Below are positions 1-12,502 of a stretch of 64,000 nt of DNA, in pieces. The stretch covers positions 1,741,690 to 1,805,689 of the forward strand of contig PCDI01000005.1 in the NCBI GenBank assembly GCA_002778195.1, in the 5' to 3' direction. This stretch comes from Raffaelea ambrosiae (lineage: Eukaryota > Ascomycota > Sordariomycetes > Ophiostomatales > Ophiostomataceae). The translations under genes and the position numbers were made by a program. A model generated the notes under the pieces. The model made no database searches. It was not told the DNA's origin and was given only the letters and a program-made list of their open reading frames with translations. Numbering within the stretch: the stretch's first letter is position 1; each line of letters begins with the position of its first letter.

Positions 1-120
1 AGAGCAGATGAGGAAAAAAAAAAGAAAAAAAAAAAAGACACAGACAAAAGGTCCGGAGTGGGGAATGTTGCTCACCCTGCTCTCGCATCCTCCCGTCCCG
101 GTAAGATGAAAAGTGGAAAT

Positions 121-440
121 ACAGAGAAGTAAAAACAGAGTCCACAGCACTAGGGGGCAAAGTATTATAAACGTTATTTATTTAAAAAAATATATATATC
201 TTAATAACGTTAAAAGATTAACGTTTTAAAAGGGGGATAATATACAAAAATATCAATTACAAAATTAAAATTTAAAACCCCTTTTAAAAAAGTTGAGGAT
301 ATATATATTTATTAATATTACTAGCTATTTTACACTATCTCTACCCTTATAAGGTAGCTATATAGATATCGCTATAACGATGTCATTACTTTGAAAGCGA
401 TAAGAATTATTACTGTAACGTATTCTACATGCCATACTCT
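121..440. other. AT-rich block at the left edge
   Basis: This stretch is strongly AT-rich and stands out from the GC-rich remainder. It has runs of A and T, TATA strings and several AACGTT palindromes near 169-232. No gene is visible. It directly adjoins the decayed kinase at 540-1545. The composition resembles repeat-induced point mutation (RIP) decay of a repeat, but that is an inference, because no mobile-element protein can be read. Confidence 0.6.
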
Positions 441-539
441 AGAAACAGGGGGCGGGTTTCGTGAATAACTTCTAAAGAAAAAAAAAAAAAAGAAAAGGAT
501 TTCGGTCACGTAATCAACCCACTGCAAAAAACATACCTT

Positions 540-1545
540 CTGCAGTAAAAAACTTGTCGGCCAAGGCAGACGAGCGGAGGAGTGACTGGGGGGGTTGTCC
601 CAGCAGGGAAACAATCTCACACAGATGTGCCCGGCTGGACATCCTCTCGGTGTTCCGTGTCGCCAAAAACAGCGGCTCCGAAGTCGCAGAGGACCGGCGG
701 CCCGTACGCATCAGCCCCAGAGGCCGGGCGCGGGAGAGCGCGTGACTGGTAAATGGCGCGCCCGCCGTCCAAGACCTTGCACGGAGACGGGTTCGACAGC
801 TCCTCCTGCTCGAACTTGGTGAACACGGACTTGTCTTCAATGCCAAACATGAGGTTGTCGGCTTTGAGATCTGCCGTTGCATGGTTAGACTAGGAAGAGA
901 GGAAGAGAGGAAGAGAAAGAGAAGAGGAAGAGGAAGAGGAAGAGGAAGAGGAAGAGGAAGAGGAAGAGGAAGAGGAAGAGGAAGAGGAAGAGGAAGAGGA
1001 AGAGGAAGAGGAAGAGTTTCCATTGACACATCTGTATGAATAACCCGGCACTTCGTGTGCACGAGACAACGGTGGCTGCCGTCTGGACCGGCGACGTCAA
1101 ACGAGTCGAGGAGTTTACGAATCGTGCTGTACCCGGGATGGTGGTTGGTCGATGCGTGCTTGGACATGCGTTGGTAGGCTTTGAGCTCGTTGTCCAGTTG
1201 CGGTCCCATCGACTGCGCATACACGTTGACGATCACTTTGCGCAATGCAAACTGAGCACACAGACATCAATATTGGAGTGGCACAAGCTACTCTGGATTC
1301 ACAATCCATCCTTGAGATCGCGCGCCAACCAGACCGTCGAGGTCATCCCATAGCCCAGTTTGCCGACAATCTGGTAGCGTTCGCGAAGAACTTCACCAAT
1401 ATGGGCCGGATAGAAGCGCGAGGGCATGTATTCTGGCAGGGTCTCTTCCTCCAGCTTCTCGTCGGACGGGATACGTCTGAAGCTGGGATTGGAAAAGACC
1501 AGAGGCTTCCATGGCTGGCCGGACCCCGGAGAAGGGAAGCCATAC
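540..1545 (-). pseudogene. Decayed SRPK-like serine/threonine protein kinase
   Basis: Read on the minus strand, the pieces follow the order of a fungal SRPK-type kinase. First comes an N-terminal segment with EEETLPEYMPSRFYP and the glycine-loop region YQIVGKLGYGMTSTVWLARDL. Next is YAQSMGPQLDNELKAYQRM, then a short stretch ending RVIHTD. After a GAAGAG-repeat intron come KADNLMFGIED, CDFGAAVFGD and finally HLCEIVSLLGQPP. Two conserved stretches are missing: the segment before the HTD loop, and the activation/APE segment between DFGAA and HLCEIV. The reading frame changes at the second gap, and the C-lobe stops in AT-rich DNA. The splice junctions around 1020 and 1300 do not join cleanly. SRPK family members phosphorylate SR-type proteins, but this copy cannot encode a complete kinase. 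It is probably a relic of a duplicated, mutated kinase gene. Confidence 0.75.
897..1016. repeat. (GAGGAA)n hexanucleotide repeat inside the kinase relic
   Basis: About 18-20 near-perfect copies of GAGGAA lie in the intron position between the catalytic HTD and the KADN segment of the kinase relic. On the coding strand this is a pyrimidine tract that would read as an LP or LFLF repeat. Confidence 0.9.
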
Positions 1546-2820
1546 CAAATTAGTTTGCAGCGACAAATAAATGAAAATGAGTATTAATTTAATTGTTATA
1601 AATCCTTTAGTTGCTTAGGGCGTCCGGAAGAGGTGGGCGAGCTGTGGCCGGGCAAGACGGTGTTTCTCCAGAGGCGAAACTGGGGCTGGCCTGGCTGGGG
1701 CTGGGGCGTGACATGGGCCGGAAGGCCTGCGAAGAGGGTCTTCGAAAAGGGCTCAGGCCGTCTTCTCAGGCCTGGGCCACACTACACTCGCCACACGCCC
1801 CCCCCCCCCCTGGTCCAGCCCCAGTGAGCTCTTGCCCCTACAAGCAGTTGCCACAGAGGATGTCAGATACAAAGTACAAGCGCGCGTGCTGGATAAACAA
1901 TGGCATATAACGCTAAAGCGTTAGCGGGTTTGACATGTCCGACTGTCAAATTGCACCTCTGGGCCTGTGGACAAGATGCGTGATCAGGAGGGTGAGATAT
2001 TGCACCACGACTTTGTGCAAAGTAGGCAAAAACCACGCAGACCAGGACCACACCAGCAGGAGGCAGAGGACCGAGTTGCGGGCCAGGCCGGACAGGCCTG
2101 GCCATGAACCACGTAGGCGCTGAGTGTGACATGGCTCAAGGTTCGCTGTACGAGTACGACTGATGTTGGCCAGGAACAGAGACCACGATGCTATCACGGG
2201 GGGGGTTCCTCTCAGACAGGGCAGCCCGGCCATAATGTGGGCAGGGGATTCTGTCCAGGGGTGCCTGTGTCTTGCCTTGTATCGGAATCGACTCTGAAGA
2301 GAAGCCATGAAGAAAGGACAAAAAGGAAGAAAAAAATAAGAAAAAAATAAGAAAAAAAAGAGAAAAAAAAAGGCCCGCAGACGACAGGTGATACGTCGTC
2401 TGTGTGCACCAGGTCAGCTAGATCTCCGACGCTGCTGGCGAGATGGGCCATCTCTGACGAGGACTGCAGCTGTTCCCTGGATGGACATGCTCATCTGCCT
2501 CCTTGCGTGCGTCTGTTGCTGTCCGTTGCTTTCCCGAGTCTTCGTCCTCTCCGAGCACGGCTGTTGGGCACACTGACTCACTACAGGGCTAGGGGACCCT
2601 TCCTCTTCCTCGCTCTGTCTTCCTCGCTCCCTCCCTGCATTCGCCTCCCTGTTTTACCAAAGGAAAATAAACACGCACCCAGATCCTTCCAGCGGGTCCC
2701 AGAAAAAGCCAGCCCCCCTGTGGCCACACACGTGCAACCCCTACATACATGGCACCCATTGCATACGATGGTGTCCTACCCTGCAGATGTTGGCGTTTTT
2801 TTTTGCACTTTTTTCCTATA

Positions 2821-2843
2821 TTTGATTTGATTTGATTTGATTT
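2821..2843. repeat. (TTTGA)n microsatellite
   Basis: More than four tandem copies of a TTTGA pentamer, in a T-rich spacer. Confidence 0.85.
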
Positions 2844-3910
2844 CTCCTTACTACCTTTTTCCTCTTCGCCCTCTTTGTTGTCAACGAGTTTTTTTTCTTG
2901 TCTCGCACTCTCAGTTCGTCCGCAGTAGCGCTGCAGGAAGCGACAACGGCCGTGCAGGACACGAAGGATTCGCTGGCGAAGGGTTGAGGGAATGTGTGTG
3001 TGTGTGCCCACCAAGAAAAGACGGGACCATGTTCCCTGTCAACTGTTGGGCACGAGCTGCAACAGAAAGTTGCGAGGTTGGGGAGAACAAGCGTGTTTTG
3101 CCCTTCTGCAGGAGAAGGTTCTGCAGGAGTCGAGAGTATGTGAGTGAGTACGAGTATGCACGAGTAATACATAGTAGCTAGCTCTCTCGCGATCTCTCAC
3201 ACAAAGTACCTAGCGCGGAGTGGACGCTTTCCGTTCTCGCTCCGTCGCCGGTGAGCAGGCCCCGAGCATGGTGTCATGGGTCTGGCTGGGTGCCCGAGTG
3301 GGTTTCTGAAGGAGTCTGAGGCAGTCCGAGGGAGTCTGAGGGAATCTGGGGGAGTGTGAGGCGTCTCCGGTGTCTATTGCTCTGTCAACCCTCCCCCGAG
3401 GACTCGACACCTTCGAAAGACGACCCGCAGCTGTGACTACTACTACACAGCATGGGAGATACGTACGAGTACTCCCAAGCTTCGTTGCCCACCTGAGGCA
3501 CATGAGCAGGATCGGCTGGTTCGCAGCACAACCCGCCGCAATGATCATCCCCTGCGTCGAGGAAACGCGAACCAGGAAATCACGCTCTCCTCTCTCCGCA
3601 GGGCCAGCAAAGGTCCAGGAGCAGAGTGCCAAACATGACAACCCCAGACAGTCCAAACAATGCCATGTAGCCTCTCATGGGCGTTTCCCAAAATACTGCC
3701 TGCCCATTATTTTGCTTTGTCCAGGTGGAGCTGTCCGTGTCTGAGACCATGGGCGAGGGAGCAGCACGACGATCCAATGCTACCCCAGGGCGCGGAAACA
3801 TGGAGCCGCGTGGGTGTCTTTGGAAAGATGCAAGAGTTGTTTCGAGGAGGCGAAGACAGGACTGGCTGGCAGGACGGTGCTGAAGAGGCAGACAGTAGCA
3901 AGCAGTAGCA

Positions 3911-3973
3911 GGCAGCGGCAGGAACAGGCAGGAACAGGCAGGAACAGGCAGTAACAGGCAGGAACAGGCAGTA
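3911..3973. repeat. 10-bp minisatellite (GGCAGGAACA)
   Basis: About six tandem copies of a 10-bp unit of the type GGCAGGAACA, with GTAACA and GCGGCA variants. It is intergenic. Confidence 0.85.
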
Positions 3974-6900
3974 GGAGAGACAGTAGTAAGGCAACAGGCT
4001 TTTGTCGGGAAATCCAAAATGTTCTGGTCGGAAGGAAGCAAATGCAAAGGAGCCACAGAGGATTCACGATGTGTGATTGACAGCTTCACAAGTCCTTCCT
4101 GCCTCCTCTGCTCGTCTTCTTTCGTCAAAGCACTGGCCAGGAAGCGCTCAGCCTGCTCAGCAAGCCGGTTGGCTGAGTGCTGAGACGGCTTGTGCTTCGA
4201 GGACTGGGCGATTTGCATCATTGAGGAGCATTAAGACGCCGGAGAAGGAGCAAAAAAGATTGGAAGGACAGGAAGGAGAAGAAGGGCAAGAAGGAGCAGT
4301 AAGGAGCAGTACAGAAGCCCAAAAATGACAACAAACAGCAGAGAAACAGAGAGAGAAGAACACGGCTTTCCCAAAGAATAGGTCGGCTTGGTTCCGTTTG
4401 AAAAGAAGAGTTTATTTGTTGGTTCTTCTCGGTAGCTTTGCAGGAAACCCATGGTTTTGAATTTCAAGCTTGCTGCCTAGTTGAAGATTTTTCCCCTCTG
4501 GGAGGGGGTTTTGAACACAGCCAAGTGATCCTTTCTTGCGAGACGTCTCCGTGCGATGCCAGAGAAGACAAACAAGAGCGGCGGCGGAACGACTGCGAGA
4601 ACGACTGCGAAAGTGACTGCGCTCTCTCGTCTGGTCTCTGTTGACTAGCCGGGGTCCTTCATAGTTTGGCGGTTTCCACAAGCCTGTTACAGATAGAGCA
4701 GGGTTAATCGAAGACTTGGCTTCTCCGGGGGTGAGAGAATGCATTCCTGCCCAACTTGGTCTTCTTTCTCCAGAGAAGACGAGAGACTCCTCTTTCTCTT
4801 CTGCAACTGCACCTGTCTTGTCCGTTCCCGAGGCTCGTTCGGTGGCTTGTTCGCTGTCTCGCACCAGCAACGCATGGGTATCACCAAACCGACCAGACTG
4901 GCCAAGAGGGCCAAAAGGGCCAAATTGACACAAATGAACTAGACTAACCGTCCAAACTACGGTGTAGATGCTCTGTCGGCTTCCGCATTCGACCTCCCAG
5001 TCCCATCCCCCCTCGGGCTTGCTATTGTCGACACTTTTTCTCCCTCCCTCTACGGCCGTTCCTGGTCTCCTCCTGGTCTTCGACAGTCCTCTTTCCCAGC
5101 TTCCCTGGCCTGCCCTTGTCTTCCCGAGACACCGGCCGTGTCTCTTCTTTCTGTTCTACAGACGGCGGGGCACTCTCGCACAAGCAGAGACAACAAAAAA
5201 ATCACAAATAAAAAGAAAAAGAAAAAGAAAAAAGAAAAGAGAGAGCGCGCTGAAGACAGACAAGAACCGCAACACCGGAGCACGACAGCAGGGCCGGAAT
5301 CGATCTCGCATTCGCTCGAGTTACGCTGGGACAGTCCCCCTGCAAAGAACCAAAAAAGGCACAAGGACAAAGAAACATCTGTAGAAGACGACACGACCAA
5401 ATACGGGAGGGGGGGGGCATGGCAACACGAGAGGTCACCGAGGCTTCGACTGTGTCGGTTTTTTTTATTCTTCTCGTTTTGACGAGCTTCACAAGACCAG
5501 CTCTCGCTACTACAGCAGGTGCTTGACACACAGAATGGAATGCAAGAAAAAAGAGAGAACACGAGAAGAGAAAGGAGACAAGCCTGTCCAAGCTCCCGTT
5601 GTTCGATCGAGAACCCAAGAACTCTTCAAACTCGAAGATCCAGACGGTGACTCCTGTCTGAACTCTTGTCTGACTCGACAACTCACCGCTTCCCCGGTCT
5701 TCCTAGGTCCCCGAGAGACGGCGACGAAGAACAAAGAAACGAGGAGGACAAAAACCCAACACGGACAGAGCTGAACAGCAGGAAGAAACAAACGAACAGC
5801 CCCAGGCAGGCGTGTAACAAGAACTGCCGGGATTTCTGACGACAAAAACTACAAGCTGCGAACTCTAGCAGACCATATCCCACCAAATCAGTATCCATAC
5901 CGAAGTTTTTTTTTAGCCTCCTCGTTTTGGTTGGATCTCTGCTACGGAGCCTCTGCTGTTTGTGTTCCCTACAAAGTTGGTCGAACTCTGGAATAGATTG
6001 AGCAAGCAGGCATCCAGTATAGTATTACGAGTCGACGCAAACGAACACAGCAGGAAATGGAGGAGGCAAGAAGACTTGTTTGCCTCACTGGTCGTATTCT
6101 AACCGCCCGGGGCAAAATGAAGTCCTTCGTTGGTCGTTGTGACTCGCCTTTCCTTCTCCTGTTCCCTGTTTTTTTTTTTTTTTGCCTCCATTTGCTAACA
6201 ACAACGTCTTGTCCTGTTTCACCATACCGCCCTCCCCCTTTTTTTCCCTCGTCCCATCCGTAGAAACCAGACGGTGGGATTGGGGAGTGTGTGTGTAATC
6301 GTGCATGGCATTGCCAAGTAGGCAGTCGGGCAACCGCAGTCTAGAATCTGATGGAATGCTATTTCTGACGATGCCCGGCTTTTTCTTCTCCTATTCTGTC
6401 TGGACACCTTCGTTGGCCAGCTGTTTTCTTACTAGTGACTATGTATGCACTCTATATATATGTCTTACATTTGTCTTTTGACACATCACACGCGCGTGCT
6501 GAAATTTCAGGGGCCAAGGAGATGCAGAAGGCGAGCTCATCACAGGACCAGAGGCTCCCCACTGCAGCGAGAGCAAACCAACATCAACCTATCGTGCGAG
6601 AAAGAAGAAAAAGAAAGCACTGCACCTGACCGACTTGTCCTGATTCCCGAGACAGCAGTTCCGACGGTGAGGATAGGTTTCTTTTCTTTTTTCTATGTGA
6701 GGCACAAAAACGAAAACAACAGAAACAGGAGGTGGAAACCACGCGTTACAGATTGAAAAAGAAAAAAAAAATACCATAAAACAGGAGATACCACAGCACG
6801 ACATAACTACACAGTAGAAGCTGGGTCCTTGGAAGAGCGGTCAATTCAAGACAGGTCGAATGGTTGTTCTTCTTAGAGAGGGGGCAGACTGTGTACCAAG

Positions 6901-7039
6901 AAAATGGAACAGAACGACAACGTGACAAGCCTTTGGAGAAGACTATGGATAGAGAGTCCTGTGAGACGCAGCTGGGTAGCAAGTGGAAGGGTGGTGTGTC
7001 ACAATGGTGATGTTATGCAGATGTCCGTTTGATATTGAG

Positions 7040-7570
7040 GGCCAGGAGCACCAGCAGCCCGGGCTACACAGACTGGCACGACCTGTTTATTTGTATATTG
7101 AAAAACGTCCCTTCTCTGGAACACAGGGAGAATTGAGAACACGGCCTCCTTGTTCAGGAAGCCCCTGCCGGCGGCGATCCGGCCACAAGACAAAAGCGCT
7201 CGTAGCCTTTTCGTCGGGTGCAGGACGTTCAGAAATTCAGAAATGCCCAGAGTGTAGGCACGGAAGCCCTGGGTATCCATGGGAGTCCTCGCGTCATCCA
7301 AACAAGGCCAAAACATGCTGGTTTCTATTTTGCTCACCGGCGTACAAGCCCGCCTCCTCCGGGAGATCATAACAGAATATGACATAGCAAGACTTCACAA
7401 TGGGGACCCTGGGAACCTTGGGGGTTCTGAACTTTCCCCGAAAGCGCTCCTTGAAATATTCGAGAAAGCAAATACAGTCTGGCAACGAAACCGGTGGTCT
7501 TCCGGGAAACGTGCCTGGAAAATATACAGAACTCGGACACCTTGCGGATCACAACGGCCAAGCACATCAC
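7040..7570 (-). pseudogene. Possible coding relic, unknown family
   Basis: Two minus-strand stretches look protein-like but lie in different frames. One contains VLYIFQARFPEDHRFRCQT. The other contains YTLGISEFLNVLHPTKRL followed by GFLNKEAVFSILPVFQ. Stops and frame changes separate them. I do not recognise the family, and chance open frames cannot be excluded. Confidence 0.25.
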
Positions 7571-7817
7571 CAGATCCCTTTTCTTTTCTTTTCTTCTTGT
7601 CGTTTCATTTTGCAGAAATCCTAAAGACCCGGGGAATTGCCCGCGCAGTCTGGCCTCACTATGTACCTTTCATAAACATGCTTGCACCCCAAACAAGCTG
7701 GCCATGGCATAAGCCGAGGCCGAGCCGGGTTTTGATTCCCCCGCAAGACTGTCCAAGACTGATTCCCTCAAGACAAACTCCTTCAGAGCCGGCACTGTCC
7801 ATGCTACCATTAGTTAC

Positions 7818-7840
7818 TACTATGTATGTACTACATAGTA
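7818..7840. repeat. Perfect inverted repeat TACTATGTA-N5-TACATAGTA
   Basis: Nine-base arms with a 5-nt spacer form a perfect inverted repeat. It is the best paired member of a family of TACTATGTA/TACATAGTA elements scattered through the spacers of this window. Confidence 0.8.
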
Positions 7841-8883
7841 TTGCCACCATCTCCCCTCCCTTGACCCTGAAGAAACCCGAGACGGAACTTTCCTGGTTCG
7901 AGACAGGGGGGAGTGGTTTTCTCGGGGTGCCCCCCCCTCCCGTCGAGGGGAGGGAACCCCGGAGCTGGCTGTCAAAGAAACGGAGGAGCAACGAGGCGTA
8001 TGAATTCCAGCAGGATTGGACAAGGCTATTAGCGTGCTGAGATTGTCGTATGACGGCTCCCTCGAAAGCGACGAGATGCAGAGTCCTCCTCCTTGATGAA
8101 TGCCCGTATCCAGCATACATAGTGGCTCTCTCGATCCGAAGCCTTGAAGCTTTCCTCTATTCGAAGCATTCCTTCTTCGTCGCGTGGGATGGCCGATGTG
8201 CATCATCCTTGGCATCTACTATTACTGCTGCACGGAGACTATGCCCCGGCGAGTCGGTCGTCAGCATCCCCAGTCGAGGCCAGTCGGAGCCAGTCGGAGC
8301 CAAACAAGACCGCTCAAGGCTGGATCTGACCAGACTGAACCAGCCTCACGGTAGGAGTCTGGAGGAGGGTGGTGTATCATCCATCGCAATCCTTCATTGC
8401 CTTCCCTGTTTTGGGGGTTGTTGTTGTTTTTGTTGTTGTTGCTTTTTCCTGTTTGTCCTTTTGCCTTGCGGGGATTCCCTTTCTCCCTCTCGCTTGCAAC
8501 CTCGGCTTTCCGCTCGTTGGTCCAAACCTGCTGTTGTCGTTTGGGGGTTGACTCCTTTTCACTCTTCTCAACTCCTTGCGTCCCATACACTATGCTGACT
8601 TGAGAGAGACCAACAGATACTAGTTACGGGGTGTTGGCCCGAAATCGAGAGATCGGGCTTGGGACGATCGCAACTTGCAGCGTAGATATCCCCAAAATAC
8701 AAAGTAAGTCATTGCTAGATAACTGCGTTTCTGCGTTACAATGGTGGCGTTCAAGTATCATACATGTCGTTGCATCATGAGCTTCATTGCTTTTTCGTTA
8801 GTAGTCGTATCCTAAATAGGCTAGATAGACCAAAACACCAGAATATCCAAGAGCAAAAAAAAACCCCAAATAGATGACTCAGA

Positions 8884-10559
8884 TCAGTCGCGGTAGTATC
8901 GCCGGGGATTGCCGTGATTATCGTAATACTCGATATCTGATCGTTCGTCTCTGCCCCCATAGCTTTCTGATGTATGGCGGTTGTGGCGTCGTTGCCGGTC
9001 CCGGTCACGATCCCAGTCCCTGTCCCTGTCCCTATCACGATCCCGTTCACGGTCACGTTCACGTTCACGGTCCCGGTCTCGGTCCCGGTCCCGGTCACGG
9101 TCTTTGGTAGAGCCCGAATACTGAGTGGTGCTGCCAACTCCCGAGCCAGCGAATTCTGCGGCATCGCCGTCGCGGTCGCGGTCCCGGCGAGGCCGACGGT
9201 AGGACTTGCCAGTGTCTTCTTCGTCTTCTTCGTAACGGCGACTTCGTTCATATTCCTTACGGCGTAGTTCTGGATTTGTTAGTCAACAATGAAAACAACA
9301 ATAGGAATGGAGCATCTGTACCTCTCAACTGTGCCGTGGCAAGCGTGTAGGCTTCAATCTCGTCGCGGCTGAGGACACGAAGCACAATGACAAAGTCATC
9401 ACGCACCTCAAAGCGTTCCTTTCCAATGGTAAGAGCCTCCGGATTGACGAGCTTGCGGCTGATCTTGGTCCAGCGAGCTCCCTGCGGCACGTCTTGCTTG
9501 GTCTTGTCATCCTTGTGGGGAGCAACGCCCTCGCGAATTGGGTTGGGCTCCTCCGGGAACTTGGTACTGGGTGCCTTGAGGATGCTCTTGAGTGGCTTCT
9601 TATCTTCATTTTCGTGTGGGGGGGACACGAGGCGCACATGGGGGTGCTGCGAACTGGTGGACTGCGAGCGACCACGTCCAACGAGAGCCTTGTCGTCCGC
9701 CTGGTCGGCACTCTCTGTGGCTTTGTCCGCGACAGCCCTGTCCACAGGCCTCTCGACTGCCTTGCCCTTGTCCTTAGCAGAAGGTGCAGGGGCATCTGCG
9801 GGACGTGACTGGGGAGATGGCGGAGCCGAGGAGGAGGTCGTTGACGGTGTCATGATACCCGGCGAATCTACACCGCCGTCTCCTTTGCGAGCAGAGCCCC
9901 TTCTTTCGTCTCTGTCCAGCGTGTCATACGCCTTGGCTACTGACCCGCTGGCGGTCTTGGTCTTTGGAAGATCGTCTTCGTAGTCCGGTCTGGATGACCG
10001 GCTCTTGGGATTGCCAGAGTCGGCCTTGGCGGACGGCTTGTCGTCCCTTCCGTCTTTCGCGTCCTTTCCGTCCTTTCCATCCTTCCCGTCCTTGAGATCC
10101 ATTGTGGCCAGCTGGGCCCGGAGAGATTTCAGGTCCTCTGTATTCGTTGGCCTGAATTTGGTGTCTGCCGGCTTGGACGATTTCTTCTTGGGTTCATCCT
10201 CGTCTGTGGATGAAGGGGTGTGGTCAGCGCGTGCAGGATCCTTGGACGACCGACTGGCGGCAGCAGAGACGGCAGCAGCCGATGCGGCGACGGCGGCAGC
10301 AGCACCCAGGCCTTCAGCGATCTTGTCGCGAGACTTCTTCGTGTTGGCAAGATCGTCGTCACCTCTGTGCGAGTCACGACGGTCGTAGTCTCGATCATAG
10401 TCGCGCTTCCGGTAGCGGTCCCGGTCCCGGTCACGATCTCGATCCCGATCTCGATCCCGATCCCGACCAAAGTCTCGGTCTCGTTCACGATTACGTTCAC
10501 GTTCCTTATCCCCATCTCTGTCTCTTTCCCGTTCCCGTTCCCGTTCCCATTCCCGTTCC

Positions 10560-10593
<34 letters not shown>

Positions 10594-12502
10594 TACGGTC
10601 ACGATCACGATCGCCATGGCCGTCATCGTCCCAGTGATGCATGCCCTCTTTGGGATGATGGACATACATGTCGTCGTCAGGACTTCCGCGGCGGTTCGGG
10701 TCAATGTCCAAACGGCTTTCGTGGAGGCTGTGGTCACGAGCAGGTCGAGCCGAGTCCCGGTCCCGCCGGTCATCGCGACGGCTGTCGGCGTAGACACGAC
10801 GTTTGTCTTTGTCGTCGTAGTAGCCGCGACGCGGTGGGGCCCGGCGCATCTGATGGTCGCGGCTGTTCACCAAAATACCAAAGGCCCGGTTGGCAGCGCT
10901 TCCATCAGCATAGTATTCCTGGTCGTCCCGACTCCGGTGCCGCACTCGGTCTCGGTCACGTTCCCAGTCCTGGTCGCGAGCACGATCGCGACCGTGCTTC
11001 TCACGCTGCAGATCGTCATCACGACTGCGGTAGAAGTCCTCAGAGGGCTGTTGGTACATCGACGCGGGCCGTGGACGTGACGTGTTGCGCATGTCTGCAG
11101 TCGGCCCCGCACTGGGAGGAGCAGCAGCGACAGCAACAGTAGCAGGCGGCGGTGGAGGATAAACCTCGGGATATCGAGCCGGCTGCTCACCGGGAATGGG
11201 TGGCATAGCGACAACTGGCACCGGTTGTCCGCGCATGGCTTGCTGGGGGTCGTAGGCACCGCCGGCGGCGGTGGTACTAACGACGGGTCCAACTACGGCA
11301 GCGGGCCCGACAACGGCGGCGGCGGCCGCCGCCGCATTGCGATTCACCTTGTCCAGGCCCCAGGTGGTCGGGGGGGGACCTCCTCCTCCTCCTCCTCCTC
11401 CAGATTGGCCTGGAGGACGACGACTGTAGGGGTCGTACACACCGGGGTGATGCAGGTCGTTGGTCAGACTCATGGACGGCCTGAAGCCGCGGTCAAAGCT
11501 GTCACGGCGTTGACGCGGGTCGTGCTGGTGAGTCAAGTCATACCGGGCCAGGTCGCTCGGCTTGGTGTACTCATAGCCTTCGTTGCCGTAGTCAATGGCG
11601 GCAGGACCGGCAGACCCCGAGGCTGCGGATACGACGCTGCCGTGGCGCGGCCCCGTGATGTAGGAAGGGACAGGGCGCTCGTGCGAGAGGGATGAGACGC
11701 GCGGGTGGGGCTGCTGTAGACTGCCGTGGCGGGCGGCCATGCGGCGGTACTCGTCGTTGTCCACGGTGGCACTCATTGGAGGGCCAGCATAGCGCGCGTT
11801 GCGCGAACGGAGCGCAGCCGAGGAGGCCGGCATCGCATAGTAGTAGGAGGGGGAGTTGCCGCGAACAGACGACGACCGGCGGGGTGCCTGGGCGTCGAGA
11901 TGGTAGTGTTCGGGGCGACTGGGAGACGGCGGCGGTCGGGAAGCCACGGCGGCCGAGCCAGGCGGATTGCCAGCAGCGGCAGCCGTCGTGATAATGACAG
12001 GCCGAGTCTTGGCCGTTTCGCTCAGAGACGAGCGGTGCGGTCGGCCGGTGTCCCGCAGGCTGGAGCTGCGCGGGGCTGGCTCGTTGACCAGACTGCTGCG
12101 GTGCTCATGGATGTGTTCATGGGGGTGTTCGTGGTGGTGGTGCTCGTGCAGATGCTCGTGCGGGTGGTCGTGCGGGTGGTCGTGCGGGTGGTCGTGCGGG
12201 TATTCGTGGCTGTGGCTGTGGTCGTGGGCGTGGACATGCGCGTGCTGGTGCAGGTGCGCAGGCAAACCGAGGGGCGCCGCCGGGGCGGTGCGGTAGTCAA
12301 CGGCGACAGGCGCCCGCGACACCAGCGGGTCGTCGTAGCGAGCGGCGAGCGGGTCGGCGCCATAGCCAGGCGGGTAGGCGACTGCGGAGCCCATGGACGA
12401 GCCCATGGAAGAGCTTATGACGGGCATGGACGAGCGGGCTGGATTGTGCAGCGGCGGCGACCGGCGTCCGGGCGCCGGGGCGTAGCGGTATCGCGGATCC
12501 AT
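8884..12502 (-). CDS. DUF8035-like low-complexity protein (conserved fungal, function unknown)
   Basis: There are two exons, 12502-9322 and 9269-8884, with a 52-nt intron (GTACAG donor, CTAAC branch, CCAG acceptor). The predicted protein is 1188 aa and starts MDPRYRYAP. Most of it is disordered. A histidine-rich segment lies at about residues 95-140 (HDHPHDHPHD, HEHHHHEH). It is followed by Arg/Ser/Tyr-rich sequence, polyGly and polyAla, and long Arg-Asp/Arg-Glu blocks near residues 640-710 and again in exon 2. The only folded-looking part is near the end of exon 1: KSILKAP, FPEEPNPIREGVAP, ARWTKISRKLVNPEAL, then GKERFEVRDDFVIVLRVLSR. From memory this matches the fungal DUF8035 domain. Exon 2 ends in EYYDNHGNPRRYYRD. 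RD/RE blocks are common in splicing and nuclear-speckle proteins, so a nuclear RNA-related role is possible but unproven. Confidence 0.82.

Larger units (their letters stand above)
1560..8883. other. Gene-poor spacer, 7.3 kb
   Basis: No convincing gene was found. Open frames here are short, begin at non-ATG codons or follow low-complexity DNA. The stretch holds pyrimidine and purine tracts, several small tandem repeats, palindromic TACTATGTA-like elements (3168, 6438, 7818) and one possible coding relic (7040-7570). It may contain decayed sequence from past duplications. Confidence 0.6.

Noticed and set aside
7890..7920. tRNA-like T arm near 7897
   Set aside because: The stem does not pair properly and no acceptor or anticodon arm can be built around it.
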